DNA of 64,000 nt, from the NCBI GenBank assembly GCA_944324345.1, contig CALUVT010000004.1:52246-116245 (forward strand), read 5' to 3'. The notes under the pieces are model-generated. The model had not been told where the DNA came from. It saw nothing but the letters and a program-made list of their open reading frames with translations, and made no database searches. The stretch's first letter is position 1. Every line of letters starts with the position of its first letter. This document shows positions 7,603 through 17,175 of the stretch, piece by piece. This DNA is from Candidatus Gastranaerophilales bacterium (lineage in GTDB: Bacteria; Cyanobacteriota; Vampirovibrionia; Gastranaerophilales; Gastranaerophilaceae). The translations under genes were made by a program, and so were the position numbers.

Positions 7603-10600
7603 TTTTTATCCTTTTCTTAAATTTGCTTGCTGTAAAAACTTTGAAATTTTCAACAAGCACAAAGAACGCCGGAACAAGAAATGTCCCAATAAAAGCAACT
7701 GCCATCATACCGCCAAATACTGTCATACCGACAGAATTACGACTTGCAGCACCGGCTCCTTTTGCAAATACCAACGGTAACAAACCGAGAATAAATGCAA
7801 TGTTTGTCATCATTACAGCCCTAAATCTTAATTTTGCAGCCTGCAATGCAGATTCTATAATTCCCATACCATTTTGATGAGCATCTTTAGCAAATTCTAT
7901 AATCAAAATTGCCTGCTTTGTAGATAAACCGATCAACATTACAAGACCAATCTGAGAATAAATATCAAGTGAATAACCTGATACATACTGGAAGAACAAT
8001 GCTCCTACCAAAGCTACAGGTGAAATCAGCAATACTGCTATAGGAAGCATCCAGCTTTCATACAAACCAACGAGGAACAAATAAATAAATACCAGAGACA
8101 TCGCAAGAATAGGCCCAATTTGCCCGCTCGATTGTTTTTCTTGAAGAGAACTTCCGGACCAGTTGTATCCCATATCTTTTGGCAAAACTTCATCTGAAAT
8201 TTTTTCCATAGCTGCCATAGCGTCACCTGAGCTTACCCCGTTACGTGCCTGACCGTTAATTGTAATCGCAGGATACATATTAAACCTTGTTAAACTGTAA
8301 GGTCCTACAACATTACTTACCGATACAACAGCTGATAAAGGAACCATAGTTCCCTTAGAATTTTTCACATAAATTTTATCTATATCAGCAGGTTTTTCCC
8401 TAAAAGGAGAGTCTGCCTGTAAATAAACACGATAAACACGACCGTACTTGTTGAAGTCATTAACATAGGATTTACCAAAATACCCTGAAAGAGCACTATA
8501 AATCTCAGATATATCAACACCTTGAGCAAGAGCCTTATCCTCATTTACCTTTATCATTAATTGAGGCAAATTCGCAGTGAATGATGTGTACACCATTTGG
8601 AAAGCCGAATTTTTATTTGCAGCTTCAATCAATTTTTGTGCTTCATCATAAAGCTCCTGTGGCGACCTGTCACCCTTATCCAAAAGCTGATACTCAAAAC
8701 CTCCAAACATACCTAAACCAGAAATGGAAGGCGGTGAAAAAGATGCAATTGTGGCTGAAGGATAATTCGCAAATTCTTTTTTAATTTTACTTAAAATACT
8801 CTGCATAGATAAGTCTTTACTCTTACGTTTTGACCAATCGTCCAACTCTGCAACAATAAGTGCAGTATTTTCACCAGAATACCCTACCATTGTAATTGTA
8901 TTTTTCACCCCTGGTATTTTCAAAATTCTATCCTCAACCTCAGTTGCTACCATATCGGTTCTGGAAGCGGAAGACCCGTCAGGCAGCTGAATTTGAGAGA
9001 AAACAGCACCCTTGTCTTCAGTTGGCAAAAACCCCTTCGGGACAAGATAAAACATTCCGAGAGTAAAAATTATAACAACAGCATATAAGCTCATAGTGAG
9101 GACCGGAGAATCAATGAATATCTTAACTCCATCCAAATATTTGTCTCTTATACTGTTAAACCAATCATCAAACTTCTGAATAAAAGCAAAATCAGCTTTT
9201 TCTTCTCCGGGTTTCAAAATCATAGCACAAAGTGCAGGAGCAAGCGTTAAAGCGACCAGAGTTGACAAGCCTATTGACGATGCAATACAAAGTGCAAACT
9301 GCCTGAACATTTGTCCCGTAATCCCTGACATGAAAGAAACAGGGACAAATACAGCCATCAAAACCAATGAAGTTGCAAGAACAGCACCAAATACCTCTTC
9401 CATAGTAACTTCCGTGGCATCAACAGGACTTTTCCCTTCCTGAATATGTCTTTGAGTATTTTCCAAAACAACTATAGCATCATCTACAACCAGACCTACA
9501 GCCAAAACAAGCCCAAACAATATCAAAAGATTTATCGAAAATCCTAAAATATTCATAAAAATAAATACGCCAATCAAAGAAACAGGAATGGCACAGAAAG
9601 GGATTAAAGCAGCACGAGCACTGCCTAAAAACATATATGTAACAATACCTACAAGAATTACGGCAAGCCCTATTGCGTTAATAACTTCCTTAATAGATTC
9701 TCGAACAAATTCCGTTTCATCACGCTGAATTTTGTATTCTATACCCTGAGGAAAACTCTTGCTCAATTCCGCCATCTTTGCCCTAATTTTATTAGACAAA
9801 TCTATAGCATTAGCCTCAGGAAGCTGACTGACCGAAATAATTGCAGAATCTTTTCCTCCAATACGGGAAAAATATGAATAACTTTCGGCCCCAAGTTGAA
9901 CCCTTGCAATATCTTTTAACTTAATTTGAGAACCATCAGGTTTCGAACGAACAATTATATTTTCAAATTCCGAAACATCTTTCAAACGTCCCTTTGTCCT
10001 CATCGTAAGCTTTATCATCTGCTTATTGGCCATAGGTTCAACCCCGAGATCACCCGCAGGAACCTGAGTGTTTTGAGACTGAATTGCTGCATTTACCTCA
10101 GAAACAGAAACACCTAAATTGGCCATTTTTGCCGCATCTAACCATATTCTCATCGAATAATCCGAAGAGCCAAAAACCGAAACTTTACCAACACCCTTGA
10201 TACGAGCAAGTTCATCTTTAATATATATGGATGCGTAGTTTGCAATGTATAAAGAATCATAAGTATGCGATGGAGAATTAACGGAAATCATCATCAATCC
10301 GGGACCGCCTGTTGATTTTCTAACAGTTAAACCATACCTTCGTACATCTTCAGGCAAACGCGGAGTAACTAATTGAAGCTGGTTCTGAACATTTACAACA
10401 GCCATGTCGGGGTCAGAACCGATTTCAAAATATAAAGTAAGCTGATACTGTCCATTTTGAGACGTTGATGACATATAAATCATGTCCTCGACACCGTTCA
10501 ATTGAGCTTCAACAGGAGCTGCAATCGTATCTTCTACAACGTCAGAACTTGCACCTGCATATGTCGCAGTTACAATAACCTGCGGAGGAGTTATCGACGG

Positions 10601-10720
10601 ATATTCTTCCAGCGGAAGAGTCAGTATCATCAAAGCTCCGGCAAGTATAATCGCTAAAGATATTACAATAGCAAGCTTTGGCCTTTTTATAAATAGATTT
10701 CCCTTATTTTCGTTATGCAT
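7595..10720 (-). CDS. RND efflux transporter, inner membrane subunit (HAE1/AcrB type)
   Basis: Proton-driven pump protein of the hydrophobe/amphiphile efflux family. The frame begins at 10762, but the ATG at 10720 is better: AAAGGG lies 5 bases before it and translation then starts MHNENKGNLFIKRPKLAI, as usual in AcrB homologues, giving 1041 aa. Visible features: TM1 followed by LPLEEYPSITPP, the proton-relay Asp pair in GLVVDDAIVVLENT (TM4), the conserved Lys in GLSTKQAILIIEFA (TM10), and two large periplasmic loops. It is the middle gene of a complete tripartite pump operon. The substrate is unknown; drugs, bile salts or lipids are all possible. Confidence 0.96.
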   Translation of the reverse strand: MHNENKGNLFIKRPKLAIVISLAIILAGALMILTLPLEEYPSITPPQVIVTATYAGASSDVVEDTIAAPVEAQLNGVEDMIYMSSTSQNGQYQLTLYFEIGSDPDMAVVNVQNQLQLVTPRLPEDVRRYGLTVRKSTGGPGLMMISVNSPSHTYDSLYIANYASIYIKDELARIKGVGKVSVFGSSDYSMRIWLDAAKMANLGVSVSEVNAAIQSQNTQVPAGDLGVEPMANKQMIKLTMRTKGRLKDVSEFENIIVRSKPDGSQIKLKDIARVQLGAESYSYFSRIGGKDSAIISVSQLPEANAIDLSNKIRAKMAELSKSFPQGIEYKIQRDETEFVRESIKEVINAIGLAVILVGIVTYMFLGSARAALIPFCAIPVSLIGVFIFMNILGFSINLLILFGLVLAVGLVVDDAIVVLENTQRHIQEGKSPVDATEVTMEEVFGAVLATSLVLMAVFVPVSFMSGITGQMFRQFALCIASSIGLSTLVALTLAPALCAMILKPGEEKADFAFIQKFDDWFNSIRDKYLDGVKIFIDSPVLTMSLYAVVIIFTLGMFYLVPKGFLPTEDKGAVFSQIQLPDGSSASRTDMVATEVEDRILKIPGVKNTITMVGYSGENTALIVAELDDWSKRKSKDLSMQSILSKIKKEFANYPSATIASFSPPSISGLGMFGGFEYQLLDKGDRSPQELYDEAQKLIEAANKNSAFQMVYTSFTANLPQLMIKVNEDKALAQGVDISEIYSALSGYFGKSYVNDFNKYGRVYRVYLQADSPFREKPADIDKIYVKNSKGTMVPLSAVVSVSNVVGPYSLTRFNMYPAITINGQARNGVSSGDAMAAMEKISDEVLPKDMGYNWSGSSLQEKQSSGQIGPILAMSLVFIYLFLVGLYESWMLPIAVLLISPVALVGALFFQYVSGYSLDIYSQIGLVMLIGLSTKQAILIIEFAKDAHQNGMGIIESALQAAKLRFRAVMMTNIAFILGLLPLVFAKGAGAASRNSVGMTVFGGMMAVAFIGTFLVPAFFVLVENFKVFTASKFKKRIKNV

Positions 10721-10834
10721 AGTATCCCTTTGTCTGTTAAAGATTGAAAAACAAGAAGTCATTTACTAAGCAAATTATTACAGACTTAACTATACTTACT
10801 GCCTTGTTTTCTAACATCTTGTATTCGTTGTAAT

Positions 10835-11995
10835 TTATTTAGTGATTTTTTCCGTTTTTATTTTTTGCATTTCTTCTTCTGATACAATTTTCACAGGCTT
10901 GCCAGGCACAACTTTTTGCAAACCTTCGGTAATTATCCTATCTCCTTTTTGAAGTCCTTCATTTATAATCCAATTATGTCCCACCTGCTCTCCGGTTTTT
11001 ACATAAACCAGCTGAGGCAAATCGTTTTCATCTAACTTGTAAACATATTTGCCTGCCTGATTTTCTAAAACTGCTGTCACAGGTGCAATAGGTACATTAA
11101 CAGGTTTATTGGCAAAAAGTTTAACTGTTACAAATTCTCCATGAATTAAAGAATTATCAGGATTCTCAAAAGTAGCTCTCATAGTAACAGTTCCGGTTGA
11201 AGTATCAACCTTGTTATCTTGGAAGTCCTGAACACCTGTGAGCGGATACTTAACACCATTACTCATAATCAATTCAACCTTACGATTTTTGTTATCCCCA
11301 CGATCTGATGTAGCAAGAGACTGGAAATCTCTTGAATCTAAAGGAAATGTCACATAAATCGGATTTGTACTGTTAATCGTTGTCAAAGCACCTGATGTAG
11401 GAGAAACATAGTTTCCGACAGTAACATTGATTATCCCGACTTTACCATCAACAGGAGATTTCACATTTGTATAACCCAAATTTCTTTGAGCATCGTTATA
11501 TGAAGCTTTGGCAGAAGCTAACTGAGCTTTTAAAGAATCTCTGTTTGACAACATCTGATCATACTGAGCCTTTGCAATATAATCCTTCTTCACAAGTTCT
11601 GCTGAACGGGCAAGCTGCTTTTCTGCATAAACCAGCTGTGCAGTCAAATTCTTCACATTTGCACCGGCAACATTCGCTGCATTTGAGTATTCAGTCGGTT
11701 CAATCAAAAACAGAACCTGTCCCTGTTTTACAAAATCGCCTTCCTTAAAATAACTTTTTTGAAGGTATCCTGAAATACGTGCTAAAACATCAACTCTATA
11801 TTTTGAAACCACCCTACCGGGAGCCTCAAAACTTCTAATAACACTTTCTTCTTGTATTTCTTGAACAGAAACAGTCGGATCAGGCTTGTTCATCATAGCT
11901 TTTCCCTGCATAAAATTGCTGAAAAGTGAAAACCCATACCTTAATAATATAGCTCCCACTATTACAGAAAGAAATATTATAATATTTTTCTTCAT
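10835..11995 (-). CDS. RND pump periplasmic adaptor (membrane fusion protein, AcrA type)
   Basis: A 386-aa adaptor that links the inner membrane RND pump to the TolC channel. It has an N-terminal membrane anchor (residues 4-24), a split lipoyl/barrel-sandwich domain (VDVLARISGYLQKSYFKEGDFVKQGQVLF and the later NVKSPVDGKVGIINVTVGNYV), a coiled-coil hairpin with heptads between them, then beta-barrel and membrane-proximal domains ending in ITEGLQKVVPGKPVKIV. GAGGGAGAG precedes the ATG. It is the first gene of the pump operon, 114 bp before the RND gene, and has a strong promoter with an overlapping inverted repeat upstream. Confidence 0.94.
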   Translation of the reverse strand: MKKNIIIFLSVIVGAILLRYGFSLFSNFMQGKAMMNKPDPTVSVQEIQEESVIRSFEAPGRVVSKYRVDVLARISGYLQKSYFKEGDFVKQGQVLFLIEPTEYSNAANVAGANVKNLTAQLVYAEKQLARSAELVKKDYIAKAQYDQMLSNRDSLKAQLASAKASYNDAQRNLGYTNVKSPVDGKVGIINVTVGNYVSPTSGALTTINSTNPIYVTFPLDSRDFQSLATSDRGDNKNRKVELIMSNGVKYPLTGVQDFQDNKVDTSTGTVTMRATFENPDNSLIHGEFVTVKLFANKPVNVPIAPVTAVLENQAGKYVYKLDENDLPQLVYVKTGEQVGHNWIINEGLQKGDRIITEGLQKVVPGKPVKIVSEEEMQKIKTEKITK

Positions 11996-12060
11996 GAACT
12001 CTCCCTCATCCGGTAATTTGTTGGTTAAATGTTTATTTATATTTTATTGAATATTTACTG

Positions 12061-12105
12061 TGTTGTTTTAACAACAATTCTATTATTAACTCATTTTAAT
12101 GTCAA
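12061..12105 (-). promoter_or_regulatory. Pump-operon promoter with operator over the start site
   Basis: On the minus strand, TTGACA (12105-12100), a 17-bp spacer and TAGAAT (12082-12077) form a near-consensus sigma-70 promoter. Directly after the -10 lies the inverted repeat TGTTGTT-TT-AACAACA (12076-12061), which would cover position +1. A repressor bound there would block the efflux operon. The upstream XRE protein is a candidate, but its own promoter shows a different palindrome. Confidence 0.65.
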
Positions 12106-12137
12106 TAACATAAGGGGATAAGAAAACAAAAAATCAC

Positions 12138-12470
12138 CTATCTAAGCCTGTTTTTATGTATAGACTCTATAATATCTTTGATTAAATTTAACTCCTTCAC
12201 AGAAGAAATTTGAACTAAATTGTATATATCGTATCTTAACTTGTCATCCTTGACTTTAGTAAGATTAAAAAAATCATTGATATCAATATCCAATATTGAC
12301 GCAATTTTGACAAATGTTTCCATTGAAGGGAATGAATTTCCGTTTTCAATAGTACACATATGACGAGGAGAGATATCTATTTTTTCAGACAATTCTTCTT
12401 GCGATAATCCTTTTTCTATGCGTAATTGGCGAATCTTTTTACCAATAATTTCTTTATCTAAATTCATCAT
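12138..12470 (-). CDS. XRE-family HTH transcriptional regulator
   Basis: A 110-aa regulator. A Cro/C1-type helix-turn-helix occupies about residues 8-65 (IRQLRIEKGLSQEELSEKI and RHMCTIENGNSFPSMETFVKIASIL). A C-terminal helical tail of about 40 residues (SSVKELNLIKDIIESIHKN) may mediate dimerisation. The gene starts MM; either ATG (12470 or 12467) fits the AGAGGT site. It is head-to-head with a prepilin gene and is upstream of, and co-oriented with, the efflux operon. It could control either or both; the palindromes at 12513-12551 suggest it acts on the prepilin promoter. Confidence 0.87.
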   Translation of the reverse strand: MMNLDKEIIGKKIRQLRIEKGLSQEELSEKIDISPRHMCTIENGNSFPSMETFVKIASILDIDINDFFNLTKVKDDKLRYDIYNLVQISSVKELNLIKDIIESIHKNRLR

Positions 12471-12512
12471 AAACCTCTTATAAAATATAAGAATAAGTTT
12501 ACAATGATTTAA

Positions 12513-12561
12513 TGATATTTATATCAATAATCTTGACAAATTGATATCAATATCGTATAAT
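12513..12561 (+). promoter_or_regulatory. Consensus sigma-70 promoter with internal palindrome (prepilin)
   Basis: TTGACA (12533-12538), exactly 17 bp, and TATAAT (12556-12561): a perfect consensus promoter. The spacer contains the perfect palindrome ATTGATATCAAT (12540-12551), and a related inverted repeat TGATAT-TT-ATATCA lies upstream (12513-12526). These look like two half-overlapping operators, most likely for the divergent XRE regulator. Such a strong promoter would need tight repression. Confidence 0.8.
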
Positions 12562-12595
12562 GATCATGTATACAATCAAGAAAGGTGGAATGATT

Positions 12596-13306
12596 ATGAA
12601 ATTATCAAACAAGAGGATGAGTGGCTTTACTTTGGCTGAAGTTTTGATCACTCTTGGTATTATTGGGGTTGTAGCTGCAATGACTATGCCTACATTGATG
12701 AATTCAACTCAAGGTGCTCAGTATAAAGCAGCTTACAAAAAAGCTTTGTCGGCTATTGCTCAAGGGGTTACATTAAACGTTGCTTTAGATGGTGCAAGTT
12801 TTGCTGATACAACAGCAGCATCGACAACCACACAAAATGCTAACGGAAATGCAGGTATTGCAGATATTTTAAGAAGCAGAATGAATGTTGTAAATTCCGC
12901 AGATGAAGCAGGATACGCATTCCCTACGGTAAAAGCTAAAGTTTGTACTGATGAAAATGACAAAATCGTAGCTTGTGGGGAAGACGGTACTCCTGCAGAA
13001 ACAGCCCTAACTTTGGATTTATTTTTATTTTTTAACGACGGCATAGTATTTGGGTTCAATAAAGCAGACTTTGGATGCACTAATGTAGCAGCTGAGGCAG
13101 GTGGAACAAATAAAATTTGTTATGGTGCAATAGATGTAAACGGTGCAAAAGGACCAAACAAAGTTGTAGCTTGTGATGCTAATACTGGTACTGAAGATAA
13201 ACCTTGTACAGTTACAAATCCTACAGATGTTTATCCTGTAGTATTTTATGATCAAACAATTTTGCCTGCAGATGATGCTGCTAAAGCTGTATTGTACGGT
13301 AAGTAA
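12596..13306 (+). CDS. Type IV prepilin-like / pseudopilin protein
   Basis: A 236-aa prepilin-like protein. The start at 12596 is set by AAAGGTGG seven bases upstream; the earlier ATG at 12560 lies inside the -10 box. The leader MKLSNKRMSG is cleaved before FTLAEVLITLGIIGVVAAMTMPT (Glu at mature +5). The globular part is Ala/Thr-rich and unusually acidic, with several cysteines and the motif AIDVNGAKGPN shared with the other two prepilins here. It is driven by a consensus promoter that overlaps palindromes and is head-to-head with an XRE gene. It could be a major pilin given the strong promoter, but that is inference. Confidence 0.87.
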   Translation: MKLSNKRMSGFTLAEVLITLGIIGVVAAMTMPTLMNSTQGAQYKAAYKKALSAIAQGVTLNVALDGASFADTTAASTTTQNANGNAGIADILRSRMNVVNSADEAGYAFPTVKAKVCTDENDKIVACGEDGTPAETALTLDLFLFFNDGIVFGFNKADFGCTNVAAEAGGTNKICYGAIDVNGAKGPNKVVACDANTGTEDKPCTVTNPTDVYPVVFYDQTILPADDAAKAVLYGK

Positions 13307-13372
13307 CGCGAACTAGCAAGAAACGCAAGTGAGCTGAGGCTCAAATAAATTTTATAAAACGAATCTTTTTGT

Positions 13373-13406
13373 AGACCGGAAATCTTTTCACGCCGGTCTT
13401 TTTTTT
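13373..13406 (+). terminator. Intrinsic terminator after the prepilin
   Basis: Stem AGACCGG (13373-13379) with CCGGTCT (13393-13399) followed by eight T. A second small hairpin, TGAGC-TGAG-GCTCA, lies upstream at 13330-13343. The strand polarity of the T-run fits termination of the plus-strand prepilin. Confidence 0.85.
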
Positions 13407-13433
13407 ACTGATTTAATATAAAAACAAAAAGGA

Positions 13434-14015
13434 TTATTTTTTCGTATTCAAAAACTCTAATACTTTTCTTAAAGCTCTGCCGCGATGCGAAATTTTATTT
13501 TTCTCTTCTTCCGACATTTCTGCCATAGTTTGCTTATAATCCGTATCTTTTGTTAAAAAAACAGGATCATACCCGAAACCATTGACACCCGATTGTTTAT
13601 AAGCAATTTGTCCAAAACATTCACCTCGAGTTTGAAACAAAATATTCCCATTTTTGTCGACTAAAGTCATTGCACAGACAAATTTTGCATTTCTGTTGTC
13701 AGTATCCTTCAAAACAGATAAAAGCTTATCTATTCTTTCTTGTGGGCTATCGGCATAGCGTGCCGAATAAATACCCGGAGCTCCATTAAGAGCTTCGACA
13801 CACAAACCCGAATCATCTGCCAAGGATATCATTTTACTCAAACGCGATGCCTCTTGAGCCTTAATTAGTGAATTTTCTTCAAAAGTAGTTCCATTTTCAT
13901 TAGGATTAAAACTATCTGGAGGTAGAACAAATTCTATACCCGTTCCTTTAGCTATTTCGTTAATTTCTTGCAATTTATGCGAATTTCCTGTTGCAAAAAC
14001 TATACTTTGCTTCAT
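13434..14015 (-). CDS. rdgB: XTP/dITP diphosphatase (RdgB/HAM1 family)
   Basis: House-cleaning enzyme that hydrolyses dITP, XTP and related purine nucleotides to monophosphates and so keeps deaminated bases out of DNA and RNA. The 193-aa protein shows the family N-terminus FATGNSHKLQEI, the central SLADDSGLCVEALNGAPGIYSARYA motif with catalytic Asp residues, and GFGYDPVFL plus SHRGRAL near the C-terminus. It lies 26 bp downstream of uppS on the same strand, so the two are probably co-transcribed. Confidence 0.95.
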   Translation of the reverse strand: MKQSIVFATGNSHKLQEINEIAKGTGIEFVLPPDSFNPNENGTTFEENSLIKAQEASRLSKMISLADDSGLCVEALNGAPGIYSARYADSPQERIDKLLSVLKDTDNRNAKFVCAMTLVDKNGNILFQTRGECFGQIAYKQSGVNGFGYDPVFLTKDTDYKQTMAEMSEEEKNKISHRGRALRKVLEFLNTKK

Positions 14016-14041
14016 ATAGCCGCCTTTTTTGTATTTTATAT

Positions 14042-14770
14042 TTACTTCCCGAAACGTCTTTGTCTATTGTGAAATTCTTCTATAGCCAAAGCAAGAGAAT
14101 CCTTGTCAAACTCCGGCCAATACTGCTTTGTAACGTAAATTTCAGAATAGGCAATCTGCCACAAAAGATAGTTTGATATTCTCATTTCGCCACCGGTTCT
14201 AATAAGCAAGTCAGGATCGGGAATACCTTTTGTATACAAGTTTTCGGATATCAAATCTTCTGTTATATCCTCTTGCTTAATACCCTTTGCAACAATATTT
14301 TTTACTGCGTGCACAATTTCATCTCTTGAGCCGTAGTTGAATGCAATTTGAAGATGAACACCATTATTATTTTTCGTAGTTTCAACAGAATTGTTGAGAA
14401 TTTTCTGCAACTTGTCACTTAACTTTGTAGTATCGCCGATGAAAGAAATTACGACACCTTCAGAATGCATTTCAGCGAGTTCGTTAGTAAGAGTAATTGC
14501 CAAAAGTTCCATCAAAAAATCGACTTCTTCTTTTTTTCTGTTCCAATTCTCTGTCGAAAAAGCATAAACCGTTAAATACTTAATCCCAAAATCTTTACAA
14601 GCTCTAAGTGTTGATTTCAAAGAATCTACACCTCTTTTATGCCCCATTGCAGATGGCAGGTTCTTTTCCTTAGCCCATCTTCTGTTCCCATCCATAATAA
14701 CAGCTATGTGCTTAAGTCCTGTTTCTTTGACTATTTCAGAGGTTCTTGCATATTTATTTAACGTTTTCAT
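14042..14770 (-). CDS. uppS: Isoprenyl transferase (undecaprenyl diphosphate synthase)
   Basis: Cis-prenyltransferase that extends farnesyl diphosphate to undecaprenyl diphosphate, the lipid carrier for peptidoglycan and glycans. The 242-aa protein carries the signature HIAVIMDGNRRWAKEKNLP with catalytic Asp27, the GHKRGVDSL and LTVYAFSTENWNRKKEEVDFLM segments, and the C-terminal PDPDLLIRTGGEMRISNYLLWQIAYSEIY. Length is normal. It is first in a two-gene minus-strand unit with rdgB and is divergent from fusA. Confidence 0.96.
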   Translation of the reverse strand: MKTLNKYARTSEIVKETGLKHIAVIMDGNRRWAKEKNLPSAMGHKRGVDSLKSTLRACKDFGIKYLTVYAFSTENWNRKKEEVDFLMELLAITLTNELAEMHSEGVVISFIGDTTKLSDKLQKILNNSVETTKNNNGVHLQIAFNYGSRDEIVHAVKNIVAKGIKQEDITEDLISENLYTKGIPDPDLLIRTGGEMRISNYLLWQIAYSEIYVTKQYWPEFDKDSLALAIEEFHNRQRRFGK

Positions 14771-14816
14771 ATTCTTAATTATATTTCAAATATGTAAAAT
14801 TACAAACAAATTTATT

Positions 14817-14844
14817 TTGTAAAAATATTTTTTTGTGTGATAAT
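14817..14844 (+). promoter_or_regulatory. Putative fusA promoter
   Basis: TTGTAA (14817-14822), a 16-bp spacer and GATAAT (14839-14844), preceded by TTGTGT. The box is a variant of the TTGTANTATAAT signature seen at several other genes in the window. Confidence 0.45.
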
Positions 14845-14902
14845 TTTAATAAAGCTAAAATATGATAGCGAAGTACACAATATAAAAAAGGAAAATGAAA
14901 AA

Positions 14903-16993
14903 ATGGCTAGAAAAACTCCATTAGAAAAAATCAGAAACATTGGTATTGCCGCTCACATTGATGCAGGTAAAACCACTACTACTGAACGTATCTTGTTCTA
15001 TACAGGAAAAACTCATAAAATCGGTGAAGTTCACGATGGTGCAGCCGTAACAGACTTTATGGAACAGGAACGTGAAAGAGGTATCACAATCCAATCCGCA
15101 GCAGTTACTGCAGAATGGAAAGGACATCAAATTAACATTATTGACACCCCGGGTCACGTTGACTTTACAATCGAAGTTGAACGTTCACTCCGTGTATTAG
15201 ACGGTGTTGTTGCAGTATTCTGTGCAGTTGGCGGTGTTCAATCTCAATCAGAAACTGTTTGGAGACAAGCTAACAGATACGAAGTTCCAAGAATGGTATT
15301 TGTTAACAAAATGGACAGAACAGGTGCAGATTTTTACAGAGTTGTTGACCAGATTAAAACAAGACTTGGTGCAAATGCTGTTCCTATCCAGTTACCTATC
15401 GGAGCTGAAGATAAATTTACAGGTTTGATTGATCTTATGACAATGAAAGCTGAAATTTATACAAACGACTTAGGTACAGATATCAGAGAAGAAGATATCC
15501 CTGCTGATATGGCTGCAAAAGCTAAAGAATACAGAGATGCAATGGTTGAAGCTATCGCTTCAGAAGACGATGCTTTAATGGAAAAATATTTTGAAGATCC
15601 TGATTCAATTACTGTTGAAGAATTGAAAAAAGGTTTAAGAAAAGCAGTTTGCGAAAACAAAATTGTTCCTGTATGCTGCGGTACAGCATTTAAAAACAAA
15701 GGTGTTCAATTATTGTTAAACGCAGTTGTTGACTATATGCCATCTCCTGTTGATGTAAAAGCTATTGAAGGTGAATTAGAAGACGGAACAAAAACTGAAA
15801 GACACTCATCTGATTCAGAACCATTCTCAGCTCTTGCATTTAAAGTTATGACAGACCCTTATGTAGGAAGATTAACATTCTTGAGAGTTTATTCAGGGGT
15901 AATTACTTCAGGTTCTTACGTTTTGAATGCTACAAACGGCAAAAAAGAACGTATTGCAAGATTGGTTCGTATGTACGCTGATCAAAGACTTGAAGAACAA
16001 GAAGTTTACGCCGGTGATATCTGTGCAGCTGTAGGTTTAAAAGACACAACAACAGGTGACACTTTATGTGATGAGAAAGCTCCTATAATTCTAGAGAGAA
16101 TGACTTTCCCTGAACCTGTAATTTCTGTAGCTATTGAACCAAAAACAAAGGCTGACCAAGATAAAATGGGTATAGCTCTTCAAAAACTTGCTGAAGAAGA
16201 TCCTTCTTTCCGTGTAAAATCTGACACAGAAACAGGCCAAACAATCATTTCAGGTATGGGAGAACTTCACCTTGACATCATTGTTGACCGTATGTTAAGA
16301 GAATTCAAAGTAGAAGCTAATATCGGTAAACCTCAAGTTGCTTATCGTGAAACAATCAGAGGAACTGCTGATCAGGATTCTAAATTCATTCGTCAATCAG
16401 GTGGTAAAGGTCAATATGGACACGTTAAAGTTAAAATTTCTCCGGCTGAAGAAAATGCAGGATTCGTGTTCGAAAACAAAATTGTCGGTGGTGCTATTCC
16501 TAGAGAATACATTGAACCTGCAAGAAAAGGTATGGAAGAAGCTCTAGAAGGCGGAATATTGGCAGGATTTCCGATGATTGACGTTAAAGTTGAACTTTAT
16601 GACGGTTCTTACCACGAAGTTGACTCTTCTGAAATGGCATTCAAAATCGCAGGTTCTATGGCAATCAAAGAAGGTTGCCGCAAAGCTCAACCTTGCATAT
16701 TAGAACCTATGATGAAAGTTGAAATTGAAATTCCTGACGAATTTACAGGAACAATTATCGGCGACATTTCAAGAAGACGCGGACGTGTTGAAGGACAAGA
16801 ACCTGTTGGTAACACAGGTAACGTTATTGTAAGAGCAATTGTTCCTCTTGCAAACATGTTCGGTTACGCAACTGATTTGAGATCAAATACACAGGGACGT
16901 GGAACATTCTCTATGGAATTTAACCACTATGAACAAGTTCCTGCTAATATTGAAAAAGAAATTATCGAAAAATCAGGAGCTTCTGCAAAATAA
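14903..16993 (+). CDS. fusA: Translation elongation factor G
   Basis: GTPase that drives ribosome translocation and, with RRF, recycling. The start at 14903 gives [20 protein letters not shown] and is preceded by AAAAAGGAAAATG; the open frame extends further up but has no ribosome site. The 696-aa protein is normal in length, with the P-loop AHIDAGKT at 17-24, [21 protein letters not shown], and the C-terminal domains IV and V ([24 protein letters not shown] end). It stands alone rather than in a str operon with rpsL, rpsG and tuf. A strong terminator follows. Confidence 0.98.
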   Translation: MARKTPLEKIRNIGIAAHIDAGKTTTTERILFYTGKTHKIGEVHDGAAVTDFMEQERERGITIQSAAVTAEWKGHQINIIDTPGHVDFTIEVERSLRVLDGVVAVFCAVGGVQSQSETVWRQANRYEVPRMVFVNKMDRTGADFYRVVDQIKTRLGANAVPIQLPIGAEDKFTGLIDLMTMKAEIYTNDLGTDIREEDIPADMAAKAKEYRDAMVEAIASEDDALMEKYFEDPDSITVEELKKGLRKAVCENKIVPVCCGTAFKNKGVQLLLNAVVDYMPSPVDVKAIEGELEDGTKTERHSSDSEPFSALAFKVMTDPYVGRLTFLRVYSGVITSGSYVLNATNGKKERIARLVRMYADQRLEEQEVYAGDICAAVGLKDTTTGDTLCDEKAPIILERMTFPEPVISVAIEPKTKADQDKMGIALQKLAEEDPSFRVKSDTETGQTIISGMGELHLDIIVDRMLREFKVEANIGKPQVAYRETIRGTADQDSKFIRQSGGKGQYGHVKVKISPAEENAGFVFENKIVGGAIPREYIEPARKGMEEALEGGILAGFPMIDVKVELYDGSYHEVDSSEMAFKIAGSMAIKEGCRKAQPCILEPMMKVEIEIPDEFTGTIIGDISRRRGRVEGQEPVGNTGNVIVRAIVPLANMFGYATDLRSNTQGRGTFSMEFNHYEQVPANIEKEIIEKSGASAK

Positions 16994-17014
16994 GCACGAA
17001 AAATATAAAAAAAG

Positions 17015-17050
17015 AAAAGACTCTCCAAATGTTTGGGGGGTCTTTTTTAT
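17015..17050 (+). terminator. Intrinsic terminator after fusA
   Basis: A 13-bp stem containing G-U pairs (AAGACTCTCCAAA with TTTGGGGGGTCTT) ending in a T-run from about 17041. Confidence 0.88.
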
Positions 17051-17089
17051 TTTAACAATTAAATTCAAATGATATAAATAACCTAATTA

Positions 17090-17133
17090 AAATGGAAACA
17101 TCTTCAAACCATATAATGAAGATGTTCCCATTT
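17090..17133 (-). terminator. Long hairpin after the minus-strand gene at 17176
   Basis: Arms AAATGGAAACATCTTC (17090-17105) and GAAGATGTTCCCATTT (17118-17133) pair at 15 of 16 positions around a 12-nt loop. On the minus strand it is followed by TTTTAATT. It probably ends transcription of the large gene to its right. Confidence 0.65.
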
Positions 17134-17175
17134 AAAACTATTCGCTGATATCCATCACCCCGAAAAGTTTTAAAA

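Noticed and set aside
13307..13372. The TGAGC-TGAG-GCTCA hairpin as a copy of the nrdJ repeat
   Set aside because: Only the GAGC core matches; flanks differ and no 63-bp unit is present.
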